A stretch of 64,000 nt of DNA. Origin: Paludibacter sp. (GTDB lineage: Bacteria > Bacteroidota > Bacteroidia > Bacteroidales > Paludibacteraceae). A program made the position numbers and the translations under genes. The stretch covers positions 122,235 to 186,234 of the forward strand of contig JARLGX010000010.1 in assembly GCA_031292575.1 (NCBI GenBank), read 5' to 3'. Below, one piece after another: positions 8,756 through 17,319 of the stretch (the stretch's first letter is position 1; the number at the start of each line of letters is the position of its first letter). Under the pieces are notes generated by a model. That model saw only the letters and a program-made list of their open reading frames with translations. It did no database searches and had not been told where the DNA came from.

Positions 8756-8886
8756 AATAACTTGATTTTATGTAGATGTTTATTTATTTAAAAAATATGC
8801 TGTAAAAATACAATTATATTTTTATTCAATAAAGCTTAGTTGTATAATTATTTAGGTTGTACAAGTTAATGATATAAAATACTGCA

Positions 8887-9303
8887 TCAGGTGTTGAGTT
8901 TTATCTTAATCAATTGAAAAAGTGGTGTGGAATCGGTTTTGTTTTTTATATCAAGTCGCAATGGACGACCTTCTACATAAACCTTCGCTTCACTTAATTG
9001 CTGTTTGATTGAGTCAGGTAAATTACTTTTCATAATTTCCTGAAATGCTTTTTCTCCGAAGGCAAACGCAAGACGAAAATAGCCTTCTTCAATTCCAACA
9101 AAAACCACATTTCTCTTTTTGTTGAATAACTTCAGCGACCAGCCAATTTTTGAGCCATAATATTTCCACTCTGTATGACAGTCGTCAAATTCGGAGGCAA
9201 TAAATGAAATAACAGAATCTAAAAGATACTTCGTTTCGCCTAATGCCGATATAACCATTTCGTCGGTTGGTGTCAGTAATTTATCATTGAAATAAGTTGA
9301 CAT
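8887..9303 (-). CDS. DUF3788 family protein
   Basis: 138 aa, a typical length for DUF3788. Family-like features are an N-terminal FNDKLLTPTDEMVISALGE, a central EWKYYGSKIGWSLKLFNKKRNVVFVGIEEGYFRLAFAFGE-like beta region and a C-terminal LRLDI strand. The domain belongs to a group of small cytoplasmic proteins of unknown role. No signal peptide or membrane segment. It is a single gene with no evident operon partner: 131 bases separate it from tatA and about 157 from the MaoC gene. Confidence 0.8.
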   Translation of the reverse strand: MSTYFNDKLLTPTDEMVISALGETKYLLDSVISFIASEFDDCHTEWKYYGSKIGWSLKLFNKKRNVVFVGIEEGYFRLAFAFGEKAFQEIMKSNLPDSIKQQLSEAKVYVEGRPLRLDIKNKTDSTPLFQLIKIKLNT

Positions 9304-9460
9304 GTTCTGTTAAATGTTGATTAATATTTTTCATTCAGTAATATCAAAACATTTTGAAATGTAGCTTTGAAGTTGCGCCAAAAATTATCGCTTTCTTTAT
9401 GTTGATTTTATTAAAGCGGGTGATGAAATTCAACCAAGTAACCGAAGTATGCCCGATTAT

Positions 9461-9925
9461 TTAAATGAAATGGTATAAGAAAACAATTGTGGCATCCAAA
9501 GCAGTTTTCTTATTATCTTTAATTTCCATTGCTACCTGAATTTCAGCTTTTGAAACACCTCTCAGGTTGATAAGTGATTTTAAACTAGCACGAACTCTTA
9601 CTTCGCTATCAACCAAAACGGGTTGATTAAAGCGTAGTTTTTCAATTCCGTAATTCACTGTTAACTTAGAATTTTTTACTTCTACCACTTCATTCCATAA
9701 GAATGGCAGAACCGATAGGTTTAAATATCCGTGGGCAATGGTTGCTTTGTAAGGACTTTCATTTTTTGCTTTTTCCGTATCAACATGTATCCATTGATGA
9801 TCCAATGTCGCATCTGCAAACAAATTAATTTGCTCTTGTGTAATGGTTATATAATCCGATACACCTAATTCTTTTCCAACGTATTGCGCTAATTCTTCAA
9901 AACTATTTATAACAATCTTACTCAT
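9461..9925 (-). CDS. MaoC family dehydratase (hotdog fold)
   Basis: 154 aa, a single hotdog domain. The hydratase-2 motif is clear at about residues 33-45 (ADATLDHQWIHVD), giving the catalytic Asp and His, and it is followed by the family segment PYKATIAHGYLNLSVLP. Members hydrate or dehydrate (R)-3-hydroxyacyl-CoA or related thioesters in the cytoplasm; the substrate here cannot be assigned. It has a CAAAGGTA (minus-strand TACCTTTG) box 44 bases upstream and appears to be monocistronic. Confidence 0.9.
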   Translation of the reverse strand: MSKIVINSFEELAQYVGKELGVSDYITITQEQINLFADATLDHQWIHVDTEKAKNESPYKATIAHGYLNLSVLPFLWNEVVEVKNSKLTVNYGIEKLRFNQPVLVDSEVRVRASLKSLINLRGVSKAEIQVAMEIKDNKKTALDATIVFLYHFI

Positions 9926-9968
9926 TCTTATTAAACGGGTTTATTTGCACATTTGATTTAATATTGTG

Positions 9969-9976
9969 CAAAGGTA
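9969..9976 (-). promoter_or_regulatory. Candidate -7 box of the MaoC gene
   Basis: TACCTTTG on the minus strand fits TAnnTTTG. No clear -33 TTTG at the expected spacing. Confidence 0.4.
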
Positions 9977-10017
9977 CTGAAATTTTAGATTTTGTAAAAC
10001 AGGGTTAAGTTATAAAT

Positions 10018-10521
10018 TTACAAAAGATATCGTAAGAAAATATTGACAAAAAAATGCAGGATTAAGGCCAATAAAGCTGCAAGCGATAATCCACCAATCA
10101 TTACTATAAAAAACTGATTATGATGTGGATAGGAGCGATAGAGTTTCGGTAAAATCCAAATAGCATAGGGTAAATAAAGTACTATTGAAGTTATAACTGC
10201 CGGAAAATACCGTTGTAAAACAAGTGTGCCAACAATATGTGGAAAAAATGAATTGACCAAAAATACGGCTACAAAAACAATGAGTAAGTTTTTCCGAAAT
10301 AATTCCTTGGGTTGAATATTTGCCCACATAATTAATCCCCACGCAATAATGGTGATTATGCCAATAGATAAAAGCACCGCGTTGGTTGAAGGTGGATGTA
10401 TAGACAAAGGGAAGCCTGCAGGATATTTAAAATACGAAAAACCGATAGCTTCTTCTGCATTGTGTATAGTAAAGAGTATACCTGCAAGAAGTAGCTGTCT
10501 TTTGTAATTTAGTTTTGTCAT
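10018..10521 (-). CDS. HXXEE domain-containing membrane protein
   Basis: 167 aa with four to five predicted membrane helices. The name-giving motif is at about residues 20-24 (HNAEE) in the first helix; conserved His and Glu residues inside the membrane in this family suggest metal or proton chemistry, but no function is established. A further His (FPHIVGTLV, near residue 95) in a later helix matches the family pattern. The flanking MaoC and YciI genes point the same way, but no functional link is visible. Confidence 0.8.
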   Translation of the reverse strand: MTKLNYKRQLLLAGILFTIHNAEEAIGFSYFKYPAGFPLSIHPPSTNAVLLSIGIITIIAWGLIMWANIQPKELFRKNLLIVFVAVFLVNSFFPHIVGTLVLQRYFPAVITSIVLYLPYAIWILPKLYRSYPHHNQFFIVMIGGLSLAALLALILHFFVNIFLRYLL

Positions 10522-10582
10522 GATAAACTTTATTTAATTAATCGATAATTTCAGGGCAGTATCAATAAATAATTGCAAATAC

Positions 10583-10873
10583 TTACTTTTGTATTACAAA
10601 CGATTCAAAAGCCGGAGCGAACTTGGTGACACTGAATTCAATGATTTCGTAGGTTGCAACTTTGTTTTTGTTAAACGGATCTTCCGAAATTATGCATTCT
10701 ACTTCAATTTTACTATCCGCATTGCAAAGAATTACACCACCCGTACGTGGGTTTTGCGCACCCGAACAGATAAATTTATTGAGTGCATAATACTTGTCGA
10801 GAAACAAACGATGTTCATTCAAATGTTCATCAATTTTATTTATGTTGTTGTAAGTAAGAATAACAATATACAT
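10583..10873 (-). CDS. YciI family protein
   Basis: 96 aa, one ferredoxin-like YciI domain. The conserved His and Asp positions are present: IDEHLNEHRLFLDKYY for the first half and the DPF motif (ISEDPFNKNKVATYEIIEF) for the second. GSAQNPRTGG-like residues between (SGAQNPRTGGVILC) are typical. These small cytoplasmic proteins are related to muconolactone isomerases, and most have no assigned substrate. A TACCTTTG promoter box lies 24 bases upstream on the minus strand. Confidence 0.88.
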   Translation of the reverse strand: MYIVILTYNNINKIDEHLNEHRLFLDKYYALNKFICSGAQNPRTGGVILCNADSKIEVECIISEDPFNKNKVATYEIIEFSVTKFAPAFESFVIQK

Positions 10874-10896
10874 AATTCATGAAATTTTAAGAGTAA

Positions 10897-10904
10897 GCAA
10901 AGGT
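10897..10904 (-). promoter_or_regulatory. Candidate -7 box of the yciI-family gene
   Basis: CAAAGGTA on + reads TACCTTTG on -, 24 bases before the start codon. Confidence 0.4.
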
Positions 10905-11215
10905 AAAAAAAAATGTTATTAAGTGCTCAATAGGATGAAGAAAAACTTACTCTTACACAAGGAATTTTAACTTCAAAATAAATCCTTATTTTTGTATGAA
11001 TAATTGTTATGACTGAAATTACTTAACAGCTGTTTATTGCCGCCTAACTATAGTAATTAATAATTTAAAATTAGTTTCAAAACGATTGAAGTAAAATTAA
11101 CTATTTATTTTCCAATGTTTTAGATAAAATTACTATGGCTTTTTAAACGCGGGATGTTTTATTTAATTAAATATTTCATAAGTTTACTTATATTAACTAA
11201 AATTTGTAATAAATT

Positions 11216-11247
11216 TTTGTGATTTGCTTTCAGTAATAGTATCTTTG
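11216..11247 (+). promoter_or_regulatory. Promoter, TTTG-N20-TATCTTTG
   Basis: TTTG at 11216-11219 and TATCTTTG at 11240-11247 with 20 bases between form a near-consensus Bacteroidetes promoter. Transcription would start near 11254 and leave a leader of about 205 bases before the 528-aa gene. The rest of the 10874-11460 gap is AT-rich and I see no gene in it. Confidence 0.65.
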
Positions 11248-11447
11248 AATTTCGTATAACTTCAATTTGTTTTTAAACTCCAATTTCCTGTAAATTTACA
11301 GTTTACGTATTACTCCGAAAAGATATTCTATTGTTTATTTTTGACAATATTGAATATAATTGTTATAAAGTTTAGCAAAAAGTAAAGACATTTATTTCTA
11401 TATTTATGTTTATTGAGTTGTTAGGTTTTAATAATAAATCATTTAAA

Positions 11448-11455
11448 AAAGGAGG
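11448..11455 (+). promoter_or_regulatory. Unusually strong Shine-Dalgarno site
   Basis: AAGGAGGT sits 5 bases before the ATG at 11461. Bacteroidetes genes seldom carry a canonical Shine-Dalgarno site, and the other genes examined here lack one this complete. Confidence 0.75.
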
Positions 11456-11460
11456 TCAAA

Positions 11461-13047
11461 ATGTATTCAGGAGGTTATGACATTGCTCTTCAGATTAACG
11501 AAGAAGTATTTAACAAAGTTCTTGCGGCATTATACTACAAAGGACTTTTCTATGTCAAAAAAAACTTTAAGCTACAATCGGATAAATTGCCGACTGAGTT
11601 AACTGATCTTACGGAGGTAACTTACAAAGTAAAACTAATTAGTGCTCCGTTGCTGGATTTTATGGCTGATGATACAGCCAATATACTTTTAAACTCACAG
11701 GTTGTTTTTTATTTGTTGGGTAACATTGAAGTCAAACTGGAGGCTGATCTCGGAGCAATGGTTAAAGTAGTTTACGACAACAACACTCATGAAGTAAAAC
11801 TTGATTTTAAGAATGCTCTCATTACTGCTCTCAACTTTAACAACAAGTTTGGATTGGATGACGCAACTTTAAAAAAAATAAACGAGGTTATTAAGTATAT
11901 CGTTTTAAATGATTTGCTTAGTAGCTTTGAAAACATTGCAGTACCTTTATCCATTTTTCAGTTAAAAGTACCAACTGTTCCTGAGAGTATATTTTTAAAC
12001 ATTAATCGTTTTGATTGTGAAATAATAGATAGTTCCCTTTTTAAAGCAGGAATTGATTTGTTCCACAATAACACCGGTGATTTTACTGCTATTCAATTAG
12101 GAGCTAAGGCCGATTATGGTATGGCTATTACAGAAAAAGTAATTCAACAGATTATTGATTTCTGGTGGTTAAATACTACTATCAATAAAAGTATTACAAA
12201 AGAAAAAACGGATAAACTGGATAAAATTGATTCTTTTGTGAATGATGCAATTAAGTTGGCAGAAGATGTGCTTTTGGTTTCAACATTAGGACTTATTGAT
12301 AAAGACACAACCTTTAGTAATACTGAGTTGAATTATGGTGCAACTATAAGTTTCAATAAACCTACTATTGATTTAAGTTCAGGAAACGAGTTCTCTATTA
12401 TTAATACAGAAGTAGGAGTATATGTTTGGGTAGGAATCACTACTGACATTACTTCAACTACTGAAGTGTTTTGGGGTCTATGGAAAGTATCATCTACTAA
12501 GCTGACCGATCAAAAGCTTATAGATATAACGGATAATATTACTGTCACTCTAAAAAATGTAAAAGGGAAAGTATATTTAAATAAGGATTTGGAATTAAAA
12601 GGCAAAGTGTTACAAGTGGATTTAGACATTAACTTTGGAAATAGTTTATTTGAAAAATTAACTACATTTACTGTTGACGCAATAAAGAACTGGATTAAAG
12701 ACCTTATAATATCTCAATTGCCTGAACTTACTCTTTTTCCTAAAGTCATTAATATTGATTTAAAATCATTGGGCTATGATGCAGAGATTGACCCACAGGA
12801 ACTCAGCACTACTAACGACGAAGTTCGAATTGGCTTAAATCTGAATGTGAAAGAACTCAAAAAAATAGCTACTGCACTTCCAGGGTTTATTGCCAATAAA
12901 TTTAGCATGGAAGTCCATCGCGATTCTTGTGATGAGCTCGATGAAATGAATGAATCAAATAAAGTTGGCTATTTTGTGCTATTAGATGCTCTCAATGATG
13001 GCTATGATACTTGCGGAAAATGCATGCCATGGTATAGTAAAAGATGA
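11461..13047 (+). CDS. Unrecognised 528-aa protein with a C-terminal Cys/His tail
   Basis: I do not recognise the main family. There is no signal peptide or membrane helix. The N-terminus (YDIALQINEEVFNKVLAALYYKGLF) is a long amphipathic helix, followed by alternating amphipathic strands and helices with many Asp/Asn and Leu/Ile; a TULIP-type lipid-binding fold such as P47 would fit, but this is a guess. The last 45 residues differ: H486-x3-C490, an intervening G-Y-F...A...GY pattern, then C518-x2-C521, resembling the small metal-binding tails related to the Ada N-terminal domain. It has its own promoter, a leader of about 205 bases and an exceptional ribosome-binding site, so it may be highly expressed. 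Flanking genes give no clue. Confidence 0.8.
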   Translation: MYSGGYDIALQINEEVFNKVLAALYYKGLFYVKKNFKLQSDKLPTELTDLTEVTYKVKLISAPLLDFMADDTANILLNSQVVFYLLGNIEVKLEADLGAMVKVVYDNNTHEVKLDFKNALITALNFNNKFGLDDATLKKINEVIKYIVLNDLLSSFENIAVPLSIFQLKVPTVPESIFLNINRFDCEIIDSSLFKAGIDLFHNNTGDFTAIQLGAKADYGMAITEKVIQQIIDFWWLNTTINKSITKEKTDKLDKIDSFVNDAIKLAEDVLLVSTLGLIDKDTTFSNTELNYGATISFNKPTIDLSSGNEFSIINTEVGVYVWVGITTDITSTTEVFWGLWKVSSTKLTDQKLIDITDNITVTLKNVKGKVYLNKDLELKGKVLQVDLDINFGNSLFEKLTTFTVDAIKNWIKDLIISQLPELTLFPKVINIDLKSLGYDAEIDPQELSTTNDEVRIGLNLNVKELKKIATALPGFIANKFSMEVHRDSCDELDEMNESNKVGYFVLLDALNDGYDTCGKCMPWYSKR

Positions 13048-13164
13048 TTTTTAGATGCTTAGAAGTTAAAAAAACATCAATTATTAAGGATGGGGAGTAA
13101 GAACAAAGTAATATTTATCCAGTTTAAAACTATAAAAATAATATAAACAGTTATAAACAAGTTG

Positions 13165-13614
13165 ATGATCGAAATTAAAATTAGAGAAATAAAATATAAT
13201 TCAGACGAATACAGAAAGGAGTTAGAGCTAAGAGATGCTGTGCTTCGTAAACCGCTGGGAATGAATATCTATAATGATAATCTTGATGCAGATAAAACCG
13301 ATTTCCATATTGGGGCATTTATAAATAATCAGCTCGTTGGCGTTATGATATTGGCAAAATTAAATGCTGACGATTTAAAGATGAGGCAGGTAGCGGTTGA
13401 TGAAAAACTGAGAGCAAATAAAATTGGAAGTGAAATGGTACATTTTGCTGAGGAATATTCAAAGGACCAGGGATTTAAAAACATAGTATTAAACGCCCGA
13501 AAGTCTGCTTTAGGATTTTACCAAAAACTTGGATACGAAAAAATTAGTGCTGAGTTTTTAGAAATTAATATTCCACATTACAAAATGTGTAAGAGAGTTA
13601 GTCATTTCTTCTAA
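13165..13614 (+). CDS. GNAT family N-acetyltransferase
   Basis: 149 aa from the ATG at 13165. A single GNAT fold: strands FHIGAFINNQLVGVMIL, then MRQVAVDEKLRANKIGSEMVHFAEEYSKDQG, which carries the acetyl-CoA pyrophosphate loop (R/Q-x-x-G-x-G/S; here RANKIGSEM), then NIVLNARKSALGFYQKLGYEK, the standard C-terminal motif. It uses acetyl-CoA to acetylate an amine; the substrate is unknown. It is a single gene ending in an intrinsic terminator shared with the converging hisC gene. Confidence 0.88.
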   Translation: MIEIKIREIKYNSDEYRKELELRDAVLRKPLGMNIYNDNLDADKTDFHIGAFINNQLVGVMILAKLNADDLKMRQVAVDEKLRANKIGSEMVHFAEEYSKDQGFKNIVLNARKSALGFYQKLGYEKISAEFLEINIPHYKMCKRVSHFF

Positions 13615-13631
13615 TAGACATTTATTCAATT

Positions 13632-13666
13632 TCGGCGTATGATATTCAACCACACGCCGATTTTTT
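13632..13666 (+). terminator. Intrinsic terminator after the GNAT gene
   Basis: TCGGCGT (13632-13638) pairs with ACGCCGA (13654-13660), followed by six T. Confidence 0.85.
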
Positions 13667-13692
13667 ATCTGAAAATTAACTTTTATCTGAGC

Positions 13693-14721
13693 TTAAAGTT
13701 TTTTTAATTCTTCTAATAAAATTCTGTTTTCTTCAGGCGTTCCCACAGTGATGCGCAAACATCCCATACACAATGAAACGTTGTTGCGATTACGAACTAT
13801 AATGCTTCTGTTCACCAAATATTCATATACTGCATCGGCATTGTTTACTTTTACTAACACGAAATTGGCATCTGTTGGAAAAATATGTTTTACAATGGAT
13901 AATTTTCCTAGTGCTCGAATTAGAATTGAGCGTTCTGCCAACAAAGTTTTCACCCACACTTTTACCTGATCCACGTTTTTCAGAGCTGACAGAGCTTGCT
14001 TTTGAGTTAGAAGATTGACATTATACGGATATTTAATTTTATTCAGTACGGCTATGATTTCTGATGAGGCAAAGGCCATACCAAGGCGGATAGCTGCACT
14101 TCCCCAAGCTTTGGAAAATGTTTGCAGAATTACCAGGTTTGGATATTGAGTCAGCATTTCAGTGAAACTTGTTTCGGATGAAAAATCTATGTACGCTTCG
14201 TCGAGTATTACAATGCCTCTAAACCATTTTAGTAATGTGTGAATTTCATCTCTATTTAAACTGTTTCCTGTGGGATTGTTTGGTGAACATAGCCAAATTA
14301 ATTTAGTAAACTCGTTAGCCTTATCTATTAGTCTACGTGCTTCAAAATTGAAATTTTCGTTCAGCAACACTTTGCGGTACTCCACATCATTTATCGAAGC
14401 ACATACTTTGTACATCCCGTATGTTGGTTCAATGGCTACCACATTATCAATGCGGGGTTCGCAAAACGCACGAAAAAGTAAATCTATCGGTTCGTCACTT
14501 CCATTTCCCAAAAATATATTTTCAACCGGAACATTTTTAATCTTCGAGAGTTGTTCTTTCACTTCCAATTGCAATGGATCGGGATAACGATTGTAAGGTG
14601 CGTTATATGGATTTTCGTTTGCATCCAGATAAACTGATGCTTCACCTTTAAACTCGTCGCGGGCGCACGAATAAGGCTGAAGTGACCGTATATTTTCGCG
14701 TAATAATTTTTCTAAATCCAT
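13693..14721 (-). CDS. hisC: Histidinol-phosphate aminotransferase HisC
   Basis: 342 aa, class I/II PLP aminotransferase. Seen in order: DANENPYN (33-40) at the substrate site, GNGSDEPID (72-80), SPNNPTGN (146-153), DEAYIDF (174-180) and the Schiff-base lysine K204 in TFSKAWG, with the R-L-G phosphate-binding segment after it. It converts imidazole-acetol phosphate to L-histidinol phosphate in histidine synthesis. It lies 46 bases downstream of hisD on the same strand. No hisB or hisG is adjacent, unlike the compact his operons of Bacteroides. Confidence 0.95.
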   Translation of the reverse strand: MDLEKLLRENIRSLQPYSCARDEFKGEASVYLDANENPYNAPYNRYPDPLQLEVKEQLSKIKNVPVENIFLGNGSDEPIDLLFRAFCEPRIDNVVAIEPTYGMYKVCASINDVEYRKVLLNENFNFEARRLIDKANEFTKLIWLCSPNNPTGNSLNRDEIHTLLKWFRGIVILDEAYIDFSSETSFTEMLTQYPNLVILQTFSKAWGSAAIRLGMAFASSEIIAVLNKIKYPYNVNLLTQKQALSALKNVDQVKVWVKTLLAERSILIRALGKLSIVKHIFPTDANFVLVKVNNADAVYEYLVNRSIIVRNRNNVSLCMGCLRITVGTPEENRILLEELKKL

Positions 14722-14767
14722 GATGTTTATTTTTTTACTTTTTAACTACTAACTGCCTGCTAAAAAA

Positions 14768-16084
14768 CTATCTTCTGTGGCTGCTAATTCTTTCTTCAAC
14801 TTCTTTTTCTTCATCCAATCTTACTTTCACAGCATTACTATGAGCTTGTAATTCTTCATTCTCAGCCATCAGGATAATGGCGTTGCTCAAATTTATCAAC
14901 CCTTCCTGGGTTATTTGCTGGAATGTAACTTTACGAACGTAACTGTCCAGATTTACGCCGTTGTAAGCTTTTGCATATCCGTTAGTTGGTAATGTATGAT
15001 TCGTCCCTGAAGCATAATCTCCGGCACTTTCGGGAGTATAATTTCCAAGGAATACTGAACCTGCATTGATAATATTGGCGGCCACGCCCATATAATATCT
15101 TGTGGAAATAATCAAATGCTCAGGAGCATATTCGTTGGTCATTTCCACAGCTTCTTCCAGCGTTTTCAGTAAAATAATCTTGCTGTTTTCCAATGCTTTT
15201 CGTGCAAATTCTTTCCGGGGAAGTTGTTCCAGTTGAAGTTCCAATTGTTCCAAAACAGGTTCAATTTGTTTCTCGCTCACCGTAATCAGAATGGACTGGC
15301 TATCAACCCCGTGTTCGGCTTGCGAGAGCAAATCGGCTGCTACAAACGCAGGATTAGCCGTTTCGTCAATAATAACTTCTACTTCCGAAGGACCGGCAGG
15401 CATATCAATTGCTACATCGTGCAACGAAACCAACTGCTTGGCTGCTGTTACATATTGATTGCCTGGTCCAAAGATTTTATAAACTTTCGGCACAGATTCA
15501 GTTCCATAGGCCATAGCTGCAATGGCTTGTGTTCCACCTATTTTAAAAATACGATGAACGCCTGCCACTTTGGCGGCATAGAGAACAGCTGGATGAATTT
15601 TACCCTCTTTATTGGGTGGTGTGCAAAGGACAACTTCTTTACATTCTGCTATTTGTGCCGGAATCCCCAACATTAAAACTGTAGAAAACAAAGGTGCAGT
15701 TCCACCCGGAACATACAAACCCACTTTCTGAATAGCTATTGCTTTTTGCCAGCAATATACTCCCGGTGAGGTTTGAATTTCGGGTAAATCATGTTGTTGC
15801 TCAGAATGAAATTTCCAGATATTTCGTCGAGCCATCTCAATGGCTTGTTTCAAATCTACTGATACCAGCTTTTCTGCTTCAGTAATTTCTTCGATTGTAA
15901 CTTCAATATTTTCAAGGCGTACTTTATCAAACTGTTGAGTGTACTCTTTTACTGCAATGTCTCCACGTTTGCGAACATCATCCAATACTTTTTGTACCGA
16001 TTCGAACAACGAAGTGCTGTCAAAAGTAGGTCGGGCAAGGAGCGAAGCCCAATCTTCACGTGAAGGATATTTGATAACTTGCAT
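14768..16084 (-). CDS. hisD: Histidinol dehydrogenase HisD
   Basis: 438 aa, near the usual length. The conserved VPGGTAPLFSTVLMLGIPA block (125-143), GPGNQYVTAAK (206-216) and DMPAGPSEV (227-235) are intact. Zinc ligands and catalytic residues are visible: Q255, H258, the E322-H323 pair (PEHL), D355 and H414. It performs the last two NAD-dependent oxidations to L-histidine in the cytoplasm. It precedes hisC in a two-gene transcription unit; the upstream neighbour is a HAD phosphatase whose link to histidine synthesis is uncertain. Confidence 0.97.
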   Translation of the reverse strand: MQVIKYPSREDWASLLARPTFDSTSLFESVQKVLDDVRKRGDIAVKEYTQQFDKVRLENIEVTIEEITEAEKLVSVDLKQAIEMARRNIWKFHSEQQHDLPEIQTSPGVYCWQKAIAIQKVGLYVPGGTAPLFSTVLMLGIPAQIAECKEVVLCTPPNKEGKIHPAVLYAAKVAGVHRIFKIGGTQAIAAMAYGTESVPKVYKIFGPGNQYVTAAKQLVSLHDVAIDMPAGPSEVEVIIDETANPAFVAADLLSQAEHGVDSQSILITVSEKQIEPVLEQLELQLEQLPRKEFARKALENSKIILLKTLEEAVEMTNEYAPEHLIISTRYYMGVAANIINAGSVFLGNYTPESAGDYASGTNHTLPTNGYAKAYNGVNLDSYVRKVTFQQITQEGLINLSNAIILMAENEELQAHSNAVKVRLDEEKEVEERISSHRR

Positions 16085-16156
16085 ACTATGTTGTTTTATT
16101 ATTATTGTTGAAGAATGTTGAATTGCTTAATTTGATAGTTGTTTACAAATAATCGA

Positions 16157-16879
16157 TTACTGTTTTACAATATTATCCCAATGATTAAGAAGATTTTTCA
16201 TTTTGTCAAACACCAAATTGGCACCACTGTTGGTTAATATCTTAGGTTCCAAAGGACCTGTATTTACTCCTATTGTAAACAATCCAGCTTCATGTGCTGA
16301 TTCTACACCCAATGGTGCATTTTCAATAACTATTACTTCCCAGGGTTGTAAGCCCGACTTTTTCAATGCCATTAGATATGGCTCAGGATGCGGTTTTCCA
16401 TATTTCACATCGAAAGCTGTAACCATTTTTTCTTTTTGGAAAATATCAGGGAAATGTTCATCTAAACTGTCAATTAAACTTGGTTGTCCAGAACCGGTGA
16501 CTACATATATTTCTATATTCTGAGCTTTTATTTTTTTTAATAATTTAGATACGAAAGGAATTCTTTTCGAATGCTTAAAAGACTCAAATAATTTTGATTT
16601 CAATTTGTAAATCTTTTGTTTCTCTTCGTCAGTAGCATTCCTTCCATGAACGTTGTTGAAAACACCATCAATAGTTGATGAACCGGTTCTTCCTTCATTC
16701 ATATATGCTTCATATTCAGTAAAAGGAAGTTCCATTTTCCTGAGCGCTGCAACCCATGCAATTGCATGGTTTTTCATCGAATCGAACAGAACACCATCCA
16801 TATCGAAGAAAATTGCCTTTGGATTAAATGCAGGATAATTATTCGCTTGAATAAACTCTTCAATTTCTGTTAAATACAT
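16157..16879 (-). CDS. HAD family hydrolase, beta-phosphoglucomutase-like
   Basis: 240 aa. Motif I FFDMDGVLFDS (nucleophile Asp and acid/base Asp), motif II VVTGSG, motif III lysine in KYGKPHPEPY and motif IV ENAPLGVESA are all present, as is an alpha-helical cap (residues about 45-110). This is subclass I, close to sugar-phosphate phosphatases and beta-phosphoglucomutases. The substrate is unknown. It lies 72 bases upstream of hisD on the same strand and has its own TATCTTTG box. Histidinol-phosphatase activity in this context cannot be excluded, since hisB is missing locally, but that is speculation. Confidence 0.9.
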   Translation of the reverse strand: MYLTEIEEFIQANNYPAFNPKAIFFDMDGVLFDSMKNHAIAWVAALRKMELPFTEYEAYMNEGRTGSSTIDGVFNNVHGRNATDEEKQKIYKLKSKLFESFKHSKRIPFVSKLLKKIKAQNIEIYVVTGSGQPSLIDSLDEHFPDIFQKEKMVTAFDVKYGKPHPEPYLMALKKSGLQPWEVIVIENAPLGVESAHEAGLFTIGVNTGPLEPKILTNSGANLVFDKMKNLLNHWDNIVKQ

Positions 16880-16896
16880 GTAGTTAAAATTTTATG

Positions 16897-16904
16897 CAAA
16901 GATA
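16897..16904 (-). promoter_or_regulatory. Candidate -7 box of the HAD gene
   Basis: TATCTTTG on the minus strand, 18 bases before the start codon. No -33 at standard spacing. Confidence 0.45.
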
Positions 16905-17064
16905 CTTATTTTGTCAACAAAATATATGCTTTTGGTCATGCATATTTGCTGATTTGCAACTTGAAGCTTAAATTGTACTTATTTGCTTGTGATTTTTGAA
17001 AGGTCATATGATAAAAAAAACGATTATTTTGTAATGAGAAATTTTACTTGATAAAAATATATAG

Positions 17065-17072
17065 TAATTTTG
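17065..17072 (+). promoter_or_regulatory. Candidate -7 box of tRNA-Pro
   Basis: TAATTTTG, 15 bases before the tRNA 5' end. The -33 position holds TTTT rather than TTTG. Confidence 0.4.
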
Positions 17073-17086
17073 CCACGTGTTAGCAT

Positions 17087-17159
17087 CGGGGTGTGGCGCA
17101 GTTGGTAGCGCGCTACGTTCGGGACGTAGAGGTCGCAGGTTCGAGTCTTGTCACCCCGA
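17087..17159 (+). tRNA. tRNA-Pro (anticodon CGG)
   Basis: 73 nt. Acceptor strands CGGGGTG and CACCCCG pair perfectly, with discriminator A. The D arm is GCGCAGTTGGTAGCGC, the anticodon stem is CTACG/CGTAG with loop TTCGGGA (anticodon CGG), and the T arm carries GGTTCGAGTC. The 3' CCA is not encoded. Confidence 0.95.
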
Positions 17160-17258
17160 CAAAGTTTTAAAACAATTTGATTTTCTTGAGGTTCAACCTT
17201 AATTTAGTTTCTCTATTAAATTAAGTTCATTGTTAAGAAGCAAAAAATATATTTTATT

Positions 17259-17292
17259 TTTGCTTCTTTGCTTATTATTATAGGTATCTTTG
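17259..17292 (+). promoter_or_regulatory. Promoter of the TetR-family regulator gene
   Basis: TATCTTTG at 17285-17292, with TTTG at 17259-17262 (spacing 22, slightly long). The start codon is at 17320. Confidence 0.5.
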
Positions 17293-17319
17293 TACTCTAA
17301 AACGAAATTGGTCGAAAAA

